Assembly (NCBI RefSeq): GCF_001541315.1
Contig: NZ_LMVK01000045.1
Span: 248,001 to 312,000 of the forward strand
DNA: 64,000 nucleotides
Source of the DNA: Agrobacterium tumefaciens str. B6
GTDB taxonomy: Bacteria > Pseudomonadota > Alphaproteobacteria > Rhizobiales > Rhizobiaceae
Reading direction: 5' to 3'
The notes under the pieces were generated by a model that worked only from the letters and a program-made list of their open reading frames with translations, had not been told where the DNA came from and searched no databases. Made by a program: the position numbers and the translations under genes. How positions within the stretch are numbered: the first letter of the stretch is position 1; every line of letters begins with the position of its first letter. Below are positions 50,601 through 59,240 of this stretch, piece after piece.

Positions 50601-51819
50601 GATCGGCGCTTTCGGCCGTCAGCTTGACATCGTCAAGCCGGCCTTGCGGCAGGGAAAGGCTGCGCAGCGATACGGTCGTGTTGAGATGCGCGGCCTCCGC
50701 TCCACCCTTGAGGGAAAGATCGAGGCCGTTGATGAGAGCCTGAACCTCGCCATTCTCCAGCGGCCAGCGAAAATCCACGGGCCCGGCGGTGCCGATGAGA
50801 TTGGCGGCAAGATCATTTTCACCGTTCGGATCGACGGAGCCTGATGCCGTCAGCAGCAACGTGCCGGTCTCCAGCGTGCTGCTACCGATTTCGATGCGGC
50901 CCTGCGGCGAAAGGGTCGCATTTGCATCAAGCTTCGTCTCGCCGGCAAAAAGCTGGCGGAAGGCCGGGGGCAGAAGCAGGTCCGGCTGGCCACCGCCCGT
51001 AATTTCGATACGGCGTGTGCCATCATCGCCAAGAAGGTGGCGACCGGTCACATTGACGACGGGGTTACCGGCGACATTGCCGCGCAGGGTGCCCGTCCAG
51101 TCTGAAAGCGGGCCTTCACCGTTGAGGTCTATCGCCACCGCAGGTGTGCCGGGAAGCGAAAGCAGTGTGGCGAGAAGCCCGCCCTCGGGCTCCTTCATCT
51201 CCGCTTTCAGCTTCAGGACGTTCTCATTCGGAAGGAAAGCAACGTCGGCGTTAACCTCCGCATCCGGTGCATTCAGCCGGTGGGCCGTGAGCGACAGCCT
51301 GATGTCGTCGCGGGCGGCCTTGAGGCTGCCTTCAGCGGTCAGGTCGAAAGGGCGGCCGAGAAGTGATTGCCCAAGGCTGATATCGGGAAAGCTGAAATTG
51401 TCGACGGCGACTTCGATCGGCAGCGAGGAATTGCTGGAGCTCTTGGTCGGCGTCTGCTCTGACGCAAGCGGTTTACGCTCGACATCGATCGATCCGGCCG
51501 AGACGCGGTCGGCGTGGAAGGTACCGGCAAGCAACGAAAGCGGCGACCAGTCGACGGCGATCTGGTTCACGCGGGCATAGGGGCCCTGCCGGTCTGAAAG
51601 GGTGACATTGTCAAGCCGCAGGCGACCGGTCAAAAGGCCGCTCGGGGGAGAAATCTCGATCACCTGATCGGGCGTGGAAACGAGTGATGAAATCTGCGTT
51701 GCGGCGATCCTTGCGCCCATCGGCGTAAGACCGACGAACAGAACCGCGAGCAGCACCAACACCACGCCGAACAAAGCAGCGTAGCCCAGCCATTTCAGCA
51801 ATCGAATCAACATTTTCAT
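47659..51819 (-). CDS. tamB: Translocation and assembly module subunit TamB
   Basis: A 1386-residue AsmA/DUF490 protein. An N-terminal membrane anchor (about residues 8-32, AALFGVVLVLLAVLFVGL) is followed by a very long repetitive beta-rich region (the hydrophobic groove implicated in lipid transport to, and protein assembly in, the outer membrane), and a C-terminal conserved DUF490 domain with PQDEVMAQLIFGQSMSNLS and DKLRSNLGVDDLDI. It starts 45 bases after tamA, the usual operon partner. The hairpin repeat at its stop codon may protect or end the transcript. Confidence 0.96.
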   Translation of the reverse strand: MKMLIRLLKWLGYAALFGVVLVLLAVLFVGLTPMGARIAATQISSLVSTPDQVIEISPPSGLLTGRLRLDNVTLSDRQGPYARVNQIAVDWSPLSLLAGTFHADRVSAGSIDVERKPLASEQTPTKSSSNSSLPIEVAVDNFSFPDISLGQSLLGRPFDLTAEGSLKAARDDIRLSLTAHRLNAPDAEVNADVAFLPNENVLKLKAEMKEPEGGLLATLLSLPGTPAVAIDLNGEGPLSDWTGTLRGNVAGNPVVNVTGRHLLGDDGTRRIEITGGGQPDLLLPPAFRQLFAGETKLDANATLSPQGRIEIGSSTLETGTLLLTASGSVDPNGENDLAANLIGTAGPVDFRWPLENGEVQALINGLDLSLKGGAEAAHLNTTVSLRSLSLPQGRLDDVKLTAESADLNVANRSGTIATVLSVAQSSFVSPDIDRLVRAPLTSKAPLRLTSSAIGFDGATLESASVGGTLNGSFDLAGNRLTSGIQLFALPATLPPALAEKFDTTIALQGDIDLTIGGRTSVENLVVKSGTIEATGNVSLENEALSASLTGKFPALEKLTPQAKGVADFAIEASGALAAPDFNVTLSSESAILAGRTLEALKVNATGKADPAAPQAKITASGSLDRQKIDANADVVQTENGTAMPELHVAVGRNILNGQLQFSQQFLPSGSLSFNFPDLALLAALAAQQADGDIAGDIALSNANGRIAATIKANGGSIRQGTTTISKLAADISIDDLQALAINGKVSADSVNAGAAAISGLNATIGHSGTTTQFDVNGRYDNAPLVVKGSADTGGSPMTVRIDAFSAAPKGIAVRLEKPSTIAIQNGTARISGLTIITGEGRVEVNGTAGSTLDINADIRSLPASLANAFATGLDAAGSISGTVSAKGAASNPAVDYNLNWTNAEVAQTRAAGLAALGIKANGRFAGGTLQIDTNVSGQGGMSLSGGGSLGIAGNRPLSMAFSGRLPFSAVAAQTAAQGLDVDGTAAIDVKISGSASAPVVTGSITTDGTRLTDVRRNLTINDLGATITFDRDRAVISRLTGKLAGGGTISGTGSVGISGGSGFPADISITLNRAGYNDGTLVTTVVSGTLTLKGPLLNSPVLGGNLTLDRSAITIPEKLPASLTEIDVKHKNAPPKVRAQAKALGADQGGSGSSSTINLDLQVNAPSGIFVRGRGIDAELTGNLTIRGTAAVPVISGGFEMRRGRLEILTRRLDFTTGNISFGGGLVPVLDMKADSTVGSTTITVSVSGTANDPTFAFSSAPALPQDEVMAQLIFGQSMSNLSALQIARLADAAAQLAGGRSTSLFDKLRSNLGVDDLDISTDSEGQARVSAGKYLNERTYLELQQSGESGAKAIINLDVGRGVKLRGEAGGDGEGAAGIFYEKEY

Positions 51820-51864
51820 AAAGGGTAATCTACACTCTGTTGCAAGGGTGTTCGACTGCGGCGT

Positions 51865-53790
51865 TTAAAAAGACTGGCCGATGCCAGCATAAATGCCGAA
51901 ACTGTTGCCACCATCGTATTTTTCAAGCGGCATGGCGACATCGAGACGCAGAGGCCCGAAGGGCGTCGCGTAACGCAGGCCGATACCGGCGCCAGCCCGG
52001 ATATCGGAAAAATCGGGTGTCACTTCATCCGAAACAACACCCGCATCGATGAAGGGCACGATGCCGATTGTATCGGTGACCTTGATGCGGGCTTCGATGG
52101 AGCCGACCACATAAGAACGGCCGCCCGTTGCGTCGCCAGCGGCATTATACGGCGATATTTCCTGATAGCTATAGCCACGCACCGATCCGCCGCCACCCGC
52201 ATAAAAGCGCCTTGTGGTGGGAATGTCCTGCAGATCGCTGCCGCCGACGAGCACGCCGCCGGAAAGCTTTCCGGCCATGATCAGCCGGTCTTCGGCGCCA
52301 ATCCCTTTGTAGCCCGAGATGGAGCCTTCAAAAGAGGAAAAGAAGGTGCCGTTCAGCGCTTCATAGCTAGGCTTGGCGGCCAGCGATGCGCGGAAGCCTT
52401 CGGTGGGGTTGAGCTTGTCGTCGCGTGTATCACGAACGAATTCCAGCGGTATGGAGGTGGTGAGGTATTCGTTCTTGCCGAATGCGTCTTCGGTATCGGC
52501 CCATTGCACCTCGAGACCGGCTGCCGCAGTGTCAGTGTCGTTCAGCTCGTAGGCGAAACCGGCTGTGCCCGTCACTGTCTTGGCGTCGTATGTATCGGGG
52601 TGTTCGGTCTTGGCAATCAGGCTGGTCTTGAAGGTGGTGCGCGGATTGAACATGCCGGGCTTGGTGAAAGTAATACCCGCCGAATAATCCATGCCTTCGA
52701 CGCTCGATGCTTCGGCGATGCGCGAGACAGAACCTTCGATACGCAGCGATTCTGCCTGTCCGAACAGGTTCCGGTGGCCCCAATAACCCTGAAGGCCGAT
52801 GCCTTCCGTGGTGGAGTATTGTGCGCCGACGCCGAAATAGCGGTGTTTGCCTTCAGAAACCTCGATGGTGAGCGGAATGGTGCCGTCGCGCGCCAGCGTT
52901 CCCGCTTCCTTGATCGTCAGGCTGGAAAAGACGCCCAGCTGGCGCAGCCGGTCGGCGGCCTTGCGCAATTTTTCCGGCGAATAGGGCTCGCCGCCATTGA
53001 GGCGCGAATAACGGCGGATGAAATCGCCATCGACGGTTTTTTCACCTGTTACCGTCACCGTGCCAAGGGGCGCCACGGGACCGCCTTCGGCCCCCATGGT
53101 GATATCGACCGTGTTCGTCGCGTGGTTGGCGACAGCCTCTCGTTTCGTCAGCTTCGCAAGCGGCCGGCCTTCGGCCTTCAGATCATCGATCAGCTTGTTG
53201 CTGGCGCGGATGATGGCCAGAGAACCGGCGTCGCCCCCGGTCGTCAGGCCATATTCCTCAAGGTTGCGGCCGGTCACATCGCCTTCAAGCCTGACATTGC
53301 CAAGTTTGAAGACCGGGCCGGGCGTTACCGTGATCACCACGGGCACCGGAGCGGAATGATCGAACAACGGATTTGGCGGCAGGCTATCCACATCCTTGCC
53401 GGCGACGGTGACCTTGACGATGCCGCCATAACGGGCGTTTTCATAAAGCGCCGCAATCAGCCTGTCCCTGTCGTCTCTTGCCTTTATCAGAAGGCCAAGA
53501 TCGCCTGAGGCCGGTTTTTCCTTGTCCGCCAGGAGAAGCGAGCTGTTTTCCAGGCTGTCTTTCAGGGATTTGTCGGCGTCCTGGGCATCAAGCGTGACGG
53601 CGTATTTGACCGGATTGATAACCTCGACCTCCGGTTCTTCCGAACCCCAGAGGCGCATGCCGAACAGTTTGAAGGCGAACGCGTCACGGGTAAACGCCGG
53701 ATACAGGGCGAACGTCACAGCAACCGCGAGAGCGGTGCCGGCTTTCCGATACGCAATACCTGTCTTCGGGTTAGTTCGTGTTCTTCGCAT
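51865..53790 (-). CDS. tamA: Translocation and assembly module subunit TamA (BamA family)
   Basis: A 641-residue Omp85 outer membrane protein. A basic N-terminus with a hydrophobic stretch (ALAVAVTFALYPAFTRDAFA, ending AFA) is the signal peptide. Three POTRA-like domains span about 50-330, and the C-terminal 16-strand barrel contains the VRGYSYQEISP segment and ends in GIGQSF, with the terminal Phe typical of outer membrane barrels. With TamB it bridges the periplasm. Confidence 0.95.
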   Translation of the reverse strand: MRRTRTNPKTGIAYRKAGTALAVAVTFALYPAFTRDAFAFKLFGMRLWGSEEPEVEVINPVKYAVTLDAQDADKSLKDSLENSSLLLADKEKPASGDLGLLIKARDDRDRLIAALYENARYGGIVKVTVAGKDVDSLPPNPLFDHSAPVPVVITVTPGPVFKLGNVRLEGDVTGRNLEEYGLTTGGDAGSLAIIRASNKLIDDLKAEGRPLAKLTKREAVANHATNTVDITMGAEGGPVAPLGTVTVTGEKTVDGDFIRRYSRLNGGEPYSPEKLRKAADRLRQLGVFSSLTIKEAGTLARDGTIPLTIEVSEGKHRYFGVGAQYSTTEGIGLQGYWGHRNLFGQAESLRIEGSVSRIAEASSVEGMDYSAGITFTKPGMFNPRTTFKTSLIAKTEHPDTYDAKTVTGTAGFAYELNDTDTAAAGLEVQWADTEDAFGKNEYLTTSIPLEFVRDTRDDKLNPTEGFRASLAAKPSYEALNGTFFSSFEGSISGYKGIGAEDRLIMAGKLSGGVLVGGSDLQDIPTTRRFYAGGGGSVRGYSYQEISPYNAAGDATGGRSYVVGSIEARIKVTDTIGIVPFIDAGVVSDEVTPDFSDIRAGAGIGLRYATPFGPLRLDVAMPLEKYDGGNSFGIYAGIGQSF

Positions 53791-53913
53791 AAGCTGCTTT
53801 ATGGTTGAGCCTTTATTGTCGCCCTAACCCGTTTCCTGTCCGTTAACATTGCAATTTAATCATAAATAAACGGCTTTGAGGACCCTCCGCCCTGTCTTTT
53901 GCCCGCCATAACG

Positions 53914-53939
53914 CAAAAAGCCCCGGATGACCGGGGCTT
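53914..53939 (-). terminator. Rho-independent terminator of the glycine-zipper lipoprotein gene
   Basis: AAGCCCCGG (53918-53926) and CCGGGGCTT (53931-53939) form a 9-bp stem with a 4-base loop; on the minus strand it runs into TTTTTGCG. It begins 26 bases after the stop of the lipoprotein gene. Confidence 0.88.
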
Positions 53940-53965
53940 CTGTGCAACGGTATTTCGCGAAGCGA

Positions 53966-54217
53966 TTAGCGGCAACGTGCCGTGTAACGCTGACCGTACT
54001 GGTCGCGATAATAGCAATAGCCCGGCTCGGAAGCATTGCCGAACAAAGCCCCGCCGACCCCGCCGATCGCTGCGCCAACTGCCGCGCCGCGAACATTACC
54101 CGTGATGGCTCCACCAATAACAGCGCCGGAAACGGCACCGATCGAAGCGCCCTTTTCCGTCTGCGTGCAGCTTGCAAGCGACAGGCCGACGAGCGCAAAT
54201 ATGATTGCCTTTTTCAT
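53966..54217 (-). CDS. Small glycine-zipper lipoprotein
   Basis: An 83-residue protein with a short lipoprotein signal (LVGLSLASC, lipobox LASC, Cys about residue 17), then a glycine-zipper helix pair (GASIGAVSGAVIGGAITGN and GAAVGAAIGGVGGALFGN) and a small C-terminal part with two Cys and YCYYRDQYGQRY. The pattern matches the glycine-zipper 2TM / 17-kDa-antigen-like envelope proteins; no specific role is known. GGAGAGAG lies 4 bases ahead of the ATG. Confidence 0.87.
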   Translation of the reverse strand: MKKAIIFALVGLSLASCTQTEKGASIGAVSGAVIGGAITGNVRGAAVGAAIGGVGGALFGNASEPGYCYYRDQYGQRYTARCR

Positions 54218-54589
54218 GAAACTCTCTCCAACGTTACAATGAGCTCTTCGGCTCGGTAGGCGTCCCATATTTATCTGCGGCGACTGCTACCTCCGACCGC
54301 CACAGATAACTAACAATTCGATGTCGTTTAGGGAAGCCTCATCTTCCAGGCATTCCTGCGAGCGTAAATCGATTGTGTGCCAGACAACGGCGCCACGCGA
54401 AAAAGGTTCCAAATCTCGCGGTTTTTTGATGTGAATCAATTTTGTACTTTTCATCAGCGTCTATAAACGGTTTATTGGAATGGTTCAAAACAACGGCGAA
54501 TTGACGCAGACGTGGTTAAAGCAGCTCGCAAGGGTTGACGGTCCCGGTGTCGAGGCAGAAAAACGATCTGGTCAATTCTGGAGCATGGC
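54218..54589. other. Divergent regulatory region between the lipoprotein gene and hemA
   Basis: 372 bases without a supported gene. It holds the FNR/FixK-type site at 54426-54439 and must include promoters for both divergent genes. A short plus-strand frame opening at 54480 runs into hemA in another frame and has no coding features. Confidence 0.5.
54426..54439 (+). promoter_or_regulatory. FNR/FixK-type anaerobox upstream of hemA
   Basis: TTGATGTGAATCAA is a perfect match to the TTGAT-N4-ATCAA consensus of FNR, FnrN and FixK. It is centred about 157 bases before the hemA ATG. In other Alphaproteobacteria hemA is raised under low oxygen through this type of site. Confidence 0.8.
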
Positions 54590-55819
54590 ATGGACTTCGA
54601 GGCATTTTTCACAACGGAACTGCAAAGCCTGCATTCTGAGGGACGCTATCGCGTTTTTGCGGATATCGAACGCCAGCAGGGCAATTTTCCCCGCGCGACA
54701 CGGTACAACGCCAATGGCGAACGCAAGGACGTAACCGTCTGGTGCTCCAACGACTATCTGGGCATGGGCCAGAACCCGAAGGTCATCGAAGCCATGAAAG
54801 CCGCTATCGATCACTGTGGCGCGGGTGCGGGAGGCACCCGGAATATTTCTGGTACCAACCATTATCACGTCCTGCTTGAACAGGAACTTGCCGACCTCCA
54901 TGGCAAGGAATCGGCGCTGATCTTCACCTCGGGTTATGTGTCCAACTGGGCCACACTCGGCACGCTCGGTCAGAAAATTCCGGGCCTGATCATTTTCTCG
55001 GATGCGCTCAACCATGCATCGATGATCGAAGGCATCCGTTATGGCCGTTGCGAGCGGGTTATCTGGAAACACAACGATCTCGAAGATCTCGGAGCCAAGC
55101 TCAAGGCTGCCGATCCGAACGCGCCGAAGCTGATCGCTTTCGAATCCGTTTATTCCATGGATGGCGATATCGCGCCGATCAAGGAAATCTGCGATCTGGC
55201 CGACCGTTATGGCGCCATGACCTATCTCGATGAAGTTCATGCCGTCGGCATGTACGGCCCGCGCGGCGGCGGCATTGCCGAGCGCGAAGGTCTCATGGAT
55301 CGCCTGACGATCATCGAAGGAACGCTCGGCAAGGCCTTCGGCGTTATGGGCGGTTATATCACCGGGTCCACGGCGGTCTGCGACTTCATCCGCTCCTTCG
55401 CCTCCGGCTTCATCTTCACGACGGCCCTGCCGCCGTCGCTTGCCGCCGGCGCGATCGCATCGATCCAGCATCTGAAGGCAAGCCCCTTCGAGCGCGCCCG
55501 CCATCAGGACCGGGTGCGCAAGCTGCGCGGTCTTCTCGATGCACGCGGCATTCCGCATATGGACAATCCCAGCCACATCGTGCCTGTCATGGTGGGTGAT
55601 GCCGCCAAGTGCAAATGGATTTCGGATATCCTGCTCGACAGTCACGGCGTTTATGTGCAGCCGATCAACTATCCGACCGTGCCGCGCAAGACCGAGCGCC
55701 TGCGCATTACCCCGACGCCGCTGCATAGCGATGCCGACATCGAGCATCTCGTCGGCGCGCTGCACCAGCTCTGGTCACATTGTGCACTGGCGCGTGCGGT
55801 GGCGGGAGGCCGCAGTTAA
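54590..55819 (+). CDS. hemA: 5-aminolevulinate synthase
   Basis: HemA condenses succinyl-CoA and glycine to 5-aminolevulinate, the C4 route of Alphaproteobacteria and mitochondria. The 409-residue PLP enzyme has [10 protein letters not shown] at 51-60, the [21 protein letters not shown] glycine-rich region (GGTRNISGT), DEVHAVG at 214-220 with the PLP-binding Asp, and the Schiff-base lysine K248 in GTLGKAFG. It is far from the hemCD operon and has its own oxygen-responsive-type site. A bidirectional hairpin separates it from dxr. Confidence 0.98.
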   Translation: MDFEAFFTTELQSLHSEGRYRVFADIERQQGNFPRATRYNANGERKDVTVWCSNDYLGMGQNPKVIEAMKAAIDHCGAGAGGTRNISGTNHYHVLLEQELADLHGKESALIFTSGYVSNWATLGTLGQKIPGLIIFSDALNHASMIEGIRYGRCERVIWKHNDLEDLGAKLKAADPNAPKLIAFESVYSMDGDIAPIKEICDLADRYGAMTYLDEVHAVGMYGPRGGGIAEREGLMDRLTIIEGTLGKAFGVMGGYITGSTAVCDFIRSFASGFIFTTALPPSLAAGAIASIQHLKASPFERARHQDRVRKLRGLLDARGIPHMDNPSHIVPVMVGDAAKCKWISDILLDSHGVYVQPINYPTVPRKTERLRITPTPLHSDADIEHLVGALHQLWSHCALARAVAGGRS

Positions 55820-55834
55820 GATAAAAGAAGACCG

Positions 55835-55860
55835 GGCCGCGTTTACGCGGCCTTTTCTTT
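55835..55860. terminator. Hairpin terminator of hemA, overlapping the dxr stop codon
   Basis: GGCCGCG (55835-55841) pairs with CGCGGCC (55846-55852), followed by TTTTCTTTT on the plus strand. The loop and right arm include the last codons and stop of dxr (55843-55845). On the minus strand the flank is CGGTCTTCTTTTATC, so it may act in both directions. Confidence 0.8.
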
Positions 55861-57036
55861 TGTGGCGATCAATTCACGGGCGTGACGACGGGCTTCCTCA
55901 TCCGCTGCGAAGACGTCTTCGATGGTCGCGGCAGATCGGCCGTCATGCATGCGGTCCATGACCGTTTCGACGATCTCGGCCATATCGAGAAAACCGATGC
56001 CGCCCGCGACGAAGGCGTGAAAGGCGGTCTCTTCGGCGGCATTTAGGGCTGCGCCCTGCAAGCCGCCGCGCTCCAGCGCCGTGCGGGCCACACGGATCGC
56101 CGGGAAACGGGCTTCATCCGGCGCTTCGAAATCGAGCCGCGCCAGTTTTGCGAAATCCAGCCGCTCGACATTCAGATTGCCGCGTTGCGGATAGGTGAGG
56201 GCATAAGAAATAGCGGTGCGCATGTCGGGAGAGCCGAGTTGGGCGATATAGGAACCATCGGTATAACCCACCATCGAATGGATGATCGACTGGGGGTGGA
56301 CGATCACCTCCACCTGATCGGGCCTGAGATCGAAGAGATATTTTGCCTCGATCATTTCCAGTCCCTTGTTGAACATCGAGGCGCTGCCGATCGAGACCTT
56401 CAGCCCCATCGACCAGTTGGGATGGGCGCGGGCGATATCCGCCGTGACATTGGCCATCTCGTCGCGCGACCAGGTACGGAACGGCCCGCCGGAGGCCGTC
56501 AGCACGATGCGCTCCACGGCCTGCTTATGTTCGCCCGTCAGGCACTGGAAGATTGCGCTGTGCTCGCTGTCAACGGGGATCAGCCGGCCGCCGCCCTGCT
56601 TGACCGTGCGCAGAAAAACATCACCAGCCGAAACCAGGCATTCCTTGTTGGCGAGGGCTATATCTGCGCCGCGCCGCGCGGCTGTCAGCGTCGGCGCGAG
56701 ACCGGGGGTTCCGGCAATCGCCGCCATCACCCAGCCGGCATCCATCGATGCCGCTTCTTCGAGGCCGGATTTGCCTGCCGCAACCTCTATGCCGGTGCCG
56801 GCAAGGGCCGATTTCAGCGCTTCGTATTTGTCATCTTCAGCCGTGACTGCCAGCCGCGCGCCGAATTCCCGCGCTTGTTCCGCAAGGAGAGCAATGTTGC
56901 CCGCGCCGGTCAACGCCGTGATCTCGAACGCGTCGCGGCCACCCAGCTGACGGACCACATCCAGCGTGCTGGTGCCGATCGAACCTGTCGAACCCAATAT
57001 TGTCAGCTTGCGTGGCATTTCACTGGCATCCGTCAT
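55843..57036 (-). CDS. dxr: 1-deoxy-D-xylulose-5-phosphate reductoisomerase
   Basis: Dxr makes 2-C-methyl-D-erythritol 4-phosphate, the committed step of the MEP isoprenoid pathway. About 397 residues with the NADPH loop LGSTGSIGTSTLDVV, ALANKECLVSAG, the metal/substrate segment PVDSEHSAIFQCL, TASGGPF and HPQSIIHSMVGY. The ATG at 57036 (MTDASEMPRKLTILGS) is preferred; the frame is open a further 23 codons with two more ATGs, so the start is not certain. Copy E of the hairpin repeat lies just upstream. Confidence 0.96.
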   Translation of the reverse strand: MTDASEMPRKLTILGSTGSIGTSTLDVVRQLGGRDAFEITALTGAGNIALLAEQAREFGARLAVTAEDDKYEALKSALAGTGIEVAAGKSGLEEAASMDAGWVMAAIAGTPGLAPTLTAARRGADIALANKECLVSAGDVFLRTVKQGGGRLIPVDSEHSAIFQCLTGEHKQAVERIVLTASGGPFRTWSRDEMANVTADIARAHPNWSMGLKVSIGSASMFNKGLEMIEAKYLFDLRPDQVEVIVHPQSIIHSMVGYTDGSYIAQLGSPDMRTAISYALTYPQRGNLNVERLDFAKLARLDFEAPDEARFPAIRVARTALERGGLQGAALNAAEETAFHAFVAGGIGFLDMAEIVETVMDRMHDGRSAATIEDVFAADEEARRHARELIATKEKAA

Positions 57037-57087
57037 TTTCAGTCCGTCGGTCGTTTCCGGTTCGCACCTCTTGGTGCCTGTCATTCT

Positions 57088-57112
57088 CCCGAAATCGTTA
57101 CGCACTTTCGGG
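57088..57112. repeat. Dispersed hairpin repeat, copy E
   Basis: CCCGAAA (57088-57094) and TTTCGGG (57106-57112) enclose tcgttacgcac. It lies in the divergent dxr-PAP2 gap. The loop resembles copy D, the arms do not. Confidence 0.65.
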
Positions 57113-57224
57113 CAACATGCATTAGCCTCTACTCGCGAAAACCAGCCATAACAAGGACAAAGCCCGGGCTATTGTTTTTGCGGAGGGCAAAGCCATATGC
57201 AAGAAAAACAATGAGAGGATATTG

Positions 57225-57926
57225 ATGCGACGTTTCCTGGTTTCCAGCGGGTGGATTTTTGCGGCAAGCCTTGTGCTGGTCCTGGTCTTCATTCCTTTTG
57301 ATCCGCGTCTTTCCGAAAGTGCGCAGGCCCTGCCGGGTGGGGTGGTTTCCTTTAACCGCGCGATTACCGATTTCGGAACCTTCAGCTGGATGCTCTATTC
57401 CACCGGCCTTCTGGCGATATTGGCCTATGTCGCCGCACGGGTTTTAAAGGCACAGACCTACAATGGACGCCTGAGGACGGCATGGCGGCTTCTGGCTTAT
57501 TTCTTCCTGACGATCGGAACGGCGAGCATTCTCGTCCATACGCTGAAATTCCTGATCGGGCGGGCGCGGCCGGAGCTTTTTCTGGAAATGGGCGCCTACA
57601 GCCTCACTCCTTTCACTGGTGACAATCTCTATGAAAGTTTCCCCTCCGGCCATTCGACAGCCGCCGGGGCGTTTTTCGGCGTTTTCGCCATGTTGATGCC
57701 GCGCTTCCGCTGGGCGTTTCTTTTGCTTGCCCTTGTCATCGGTGTTTCGCGTGTCATTGTCGGCGCACATTATCCAAGCGATGTCGCCGCCGGGCTGTTG
57801 CTCGGCATGTGGACGGCCATGGCCTTCGCCTTTATCTTTGCCCGGTCCGAAATGCTGTTCCGGTTTGACGCGCAGGGCTGGCCGCAGCCGAAAAATGCAA
57901 ATCTTCCGGCGGCGGATACACGATAG
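57225..57926 (+). CDS. PAP2 family phosphatase, membrane-bound
   Basis: A 233-residue protein with about six membrane helices and the three PAP2 phosphatase motifs: KFLIGRARPE (KxxxxxxRP), FPSGHST (PSGH) and SRVIVGAHYPSDV (SRxxxxxHxxxD). It should dephosphorylate a lipid phosphate at the periplasmic side, for example phosphatidic acid, undecaprenyl diphosphate or lipid A; the substrate is open. The ATG at 57225 follows a GAGAGGAT site. The next gene starts 30 bases later on the same strand. Confidence 0.9.
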   Translation: MRRFLVSSGWIFAASLVLVLVFIPFDPRLSESAQALPGGVVSFNRAITDFGTFSWMLYSTGLLAILAYVAARVLKAQTYNGRLRTAWRLLAYFFLTIGTASILVHTLKFLIGRARPELFLEMGAYSLTPFTGDNLYESFPSGHSTAAGAFFGVFAMLMPRFRWAFLLLALVIGVSRVIVGAHYPSDVAAGLLLGMWTAMAFAFIFARSEMLFRFDAQGWPQPKNANLPAADTR

Positions 57927-57956
57927 AGACTTTCAGCGGGACATAGGGGGAAGGTG

Positions 57957-59210
57957 ATGGAAGAGGCGACAAACGCTCCGGAAAATGACGGCAGGTCCGT
58001 TCAGCGTATCCGCACGTCCGTCGCCGTGGCCGGCGGCGGGCCGGCGGGCATGATGCTTGGCCTGCTGCTTGCGCGCAGCGGTATCGATGTCGTCGTTGTC
58101 GAGAAACACGGGGATTTTCTCCGCGATTTTCGTGGCGACACCATCCATCCCTCAACGCTTGAATTGATGGAGCAACTCGGTTTTGTCGATGAGTTCCTGA
58201 CCCTGCCGCATACGCGTGCGCCAAGGCTGAATGCGGTCATCGGCGGCGAGCGTGTCACGATAGCGGATTTTTCCCGCCTGCCGGTCCGTCACCGCTTCAT
58301 CGCCTTTATGCCGCAATGGGATTTTCTCAATTTCATTGTCGGCAAGGCGGGGCAATACGAAAATTTCCGATTGCTGATGAATGCGCCGGTGACCGGCCTG
58401 ATTGAGAGCGGCGGGCATGTTGGTGGTCTCACGGTCAGCACACCGGAAGGCATCATCGAGATCGAAGCCGATCTGGTGGTGGGAGCGGATGGCCGTAACT
58501 CCACCGTTCGCGAGGCGGCGGGGCTGGAGGTGCAGCGTTTCGGCATTCCGACCGAAGTACTGTGGTTGCGTCTTTCGAAACAGCCTGGTGATCCAACGGA
58601 AACCATGGGGCATGCCGGCTCGCGGCAGGGTTTCGTCATGATCAACCGGGGCGATTACTGGCAATGCGGTTACGTGGTGCGAAAGGGATTTTTCGCGGAC
58701 ATAAAGCTGCAGGGAATTGAAGCCTTCAGGGACAGGGTTGCGGAAATCTGCCCTTTCCCACGCGAAAGGCTGGATGAGCTCAAGAACTGGGACGATGTGC
58801 ATCTCCTGACCGTCCGTATCGACCGGCTGAAGCGCTGGTGGAAACCGGGTCTGATCTGCATTGGTGACGCGGCCCATGCCATGTCGCCTGTCGGCGGTGT
58901 CGGCATTAATCTGGCCATTCAGGATGCGGTTGCGGCGGCCAATATATTGGTGCCGGTGCTCGTATCCGGCCGCGCCGTTACCGACGACGATCTCGCCGCA
59001 ATTGAAAAGCGGCGATCTTTCCCGACCAAGGCCACGCAATTTCTGCAGCGGATGATGCGTATCGGCGGCAAAAAGGGACGGGCCGATGCGGAAAAACCGA
59101 AAGGACCGCCAGCCTTTGTGCTGGCCATCATGCGGTTTCCGCTCCTTTCACATCTGACCGGCCGGCTGGTGGGGCTGGGTTTCCGCCGGGAAAAGATCGA
59201 GACGGTGTGA
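57957..59210 (+). CDS. FAD-dependent monooxygenase-like protein (UbiH/PheA superfamily)
   Basis: A 417-residue flavoprotein of the aromatic-ring hydroxylase group. The FAD loop is AGGGPAGMMLGLLLARSG near residue 23, the second FAD motif DLVVGADGRNSTVRE is near 175, and GDAAHAMSPVGGVGINLAIQ (20 residues) near 303 is the third. The substrate cannot be assigned; ubiquinone-ring hydroxylases and phenol-type hydroxylases share this pattern. A GGGGGAAGG site lies just before the ATG. It is probably co-transcribed with the PAP2 gene and ends 6 bases from nagK tail to tail. Confidence 0.9.
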   Translation: MEEATNAPENDGRSVQRIRTSVAVAGGGPAGMMLGLLLARSGIDVVVVEKHGDFLRDFRGDTIHPSTLELMEQLGFVDEFLTLPHTRAPRLNAVIGGERVTIADFSRLPVRHRFIAFMPQWDFLNFIVGKAGQYENFRLLMNAPVTGLIESGGHVGGLTVSTPEGIIEIEADLVVGADGRNSTVREAAGLEVQRFGIPTEVLWLRLSKQPGDPTETMGHAGSRQGFVMINRGDYWQCGYVVRKGFFADIKLQGIEAFRDRVAEICPFPRERLDELKNWDDVHLLTVRIDRLKRWWKPGLICIGDAAHAMSPVGGVGINLAIQDAVAAANILVPVLVSGRAVTDDDLAAIEKRRSFPTKATQFLQRMMRIGGKKGRADAEKPKGPPAFVLAIMRFPLLSHLTGRLVGLGFRREKIETV

Positions 59211-59211
59211 C

Positions 59212-59240
59212 GCCGCTCAGGCAGTGCCAGCGGCTTCTTT
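59212..59240 (+). terminator. Possible weak terminator of the flavoprotein gene, inside the nagK end
   Basis: GCCGCT (59212-59217) pairs with AGCGGC (59229-59234), loop of 11, followed by TTCTTTCTC. The right arm lies in the last codons of the opposing nagK gene. Weak because the T-run is interrupted. Confidence 0.4.

Noticed and set aside
54480..54734. 84-codon frame starting ahead of hemA
   Set aside because: Runs into hemA in another frame, no ribosome binding site, no recognisable sequence.
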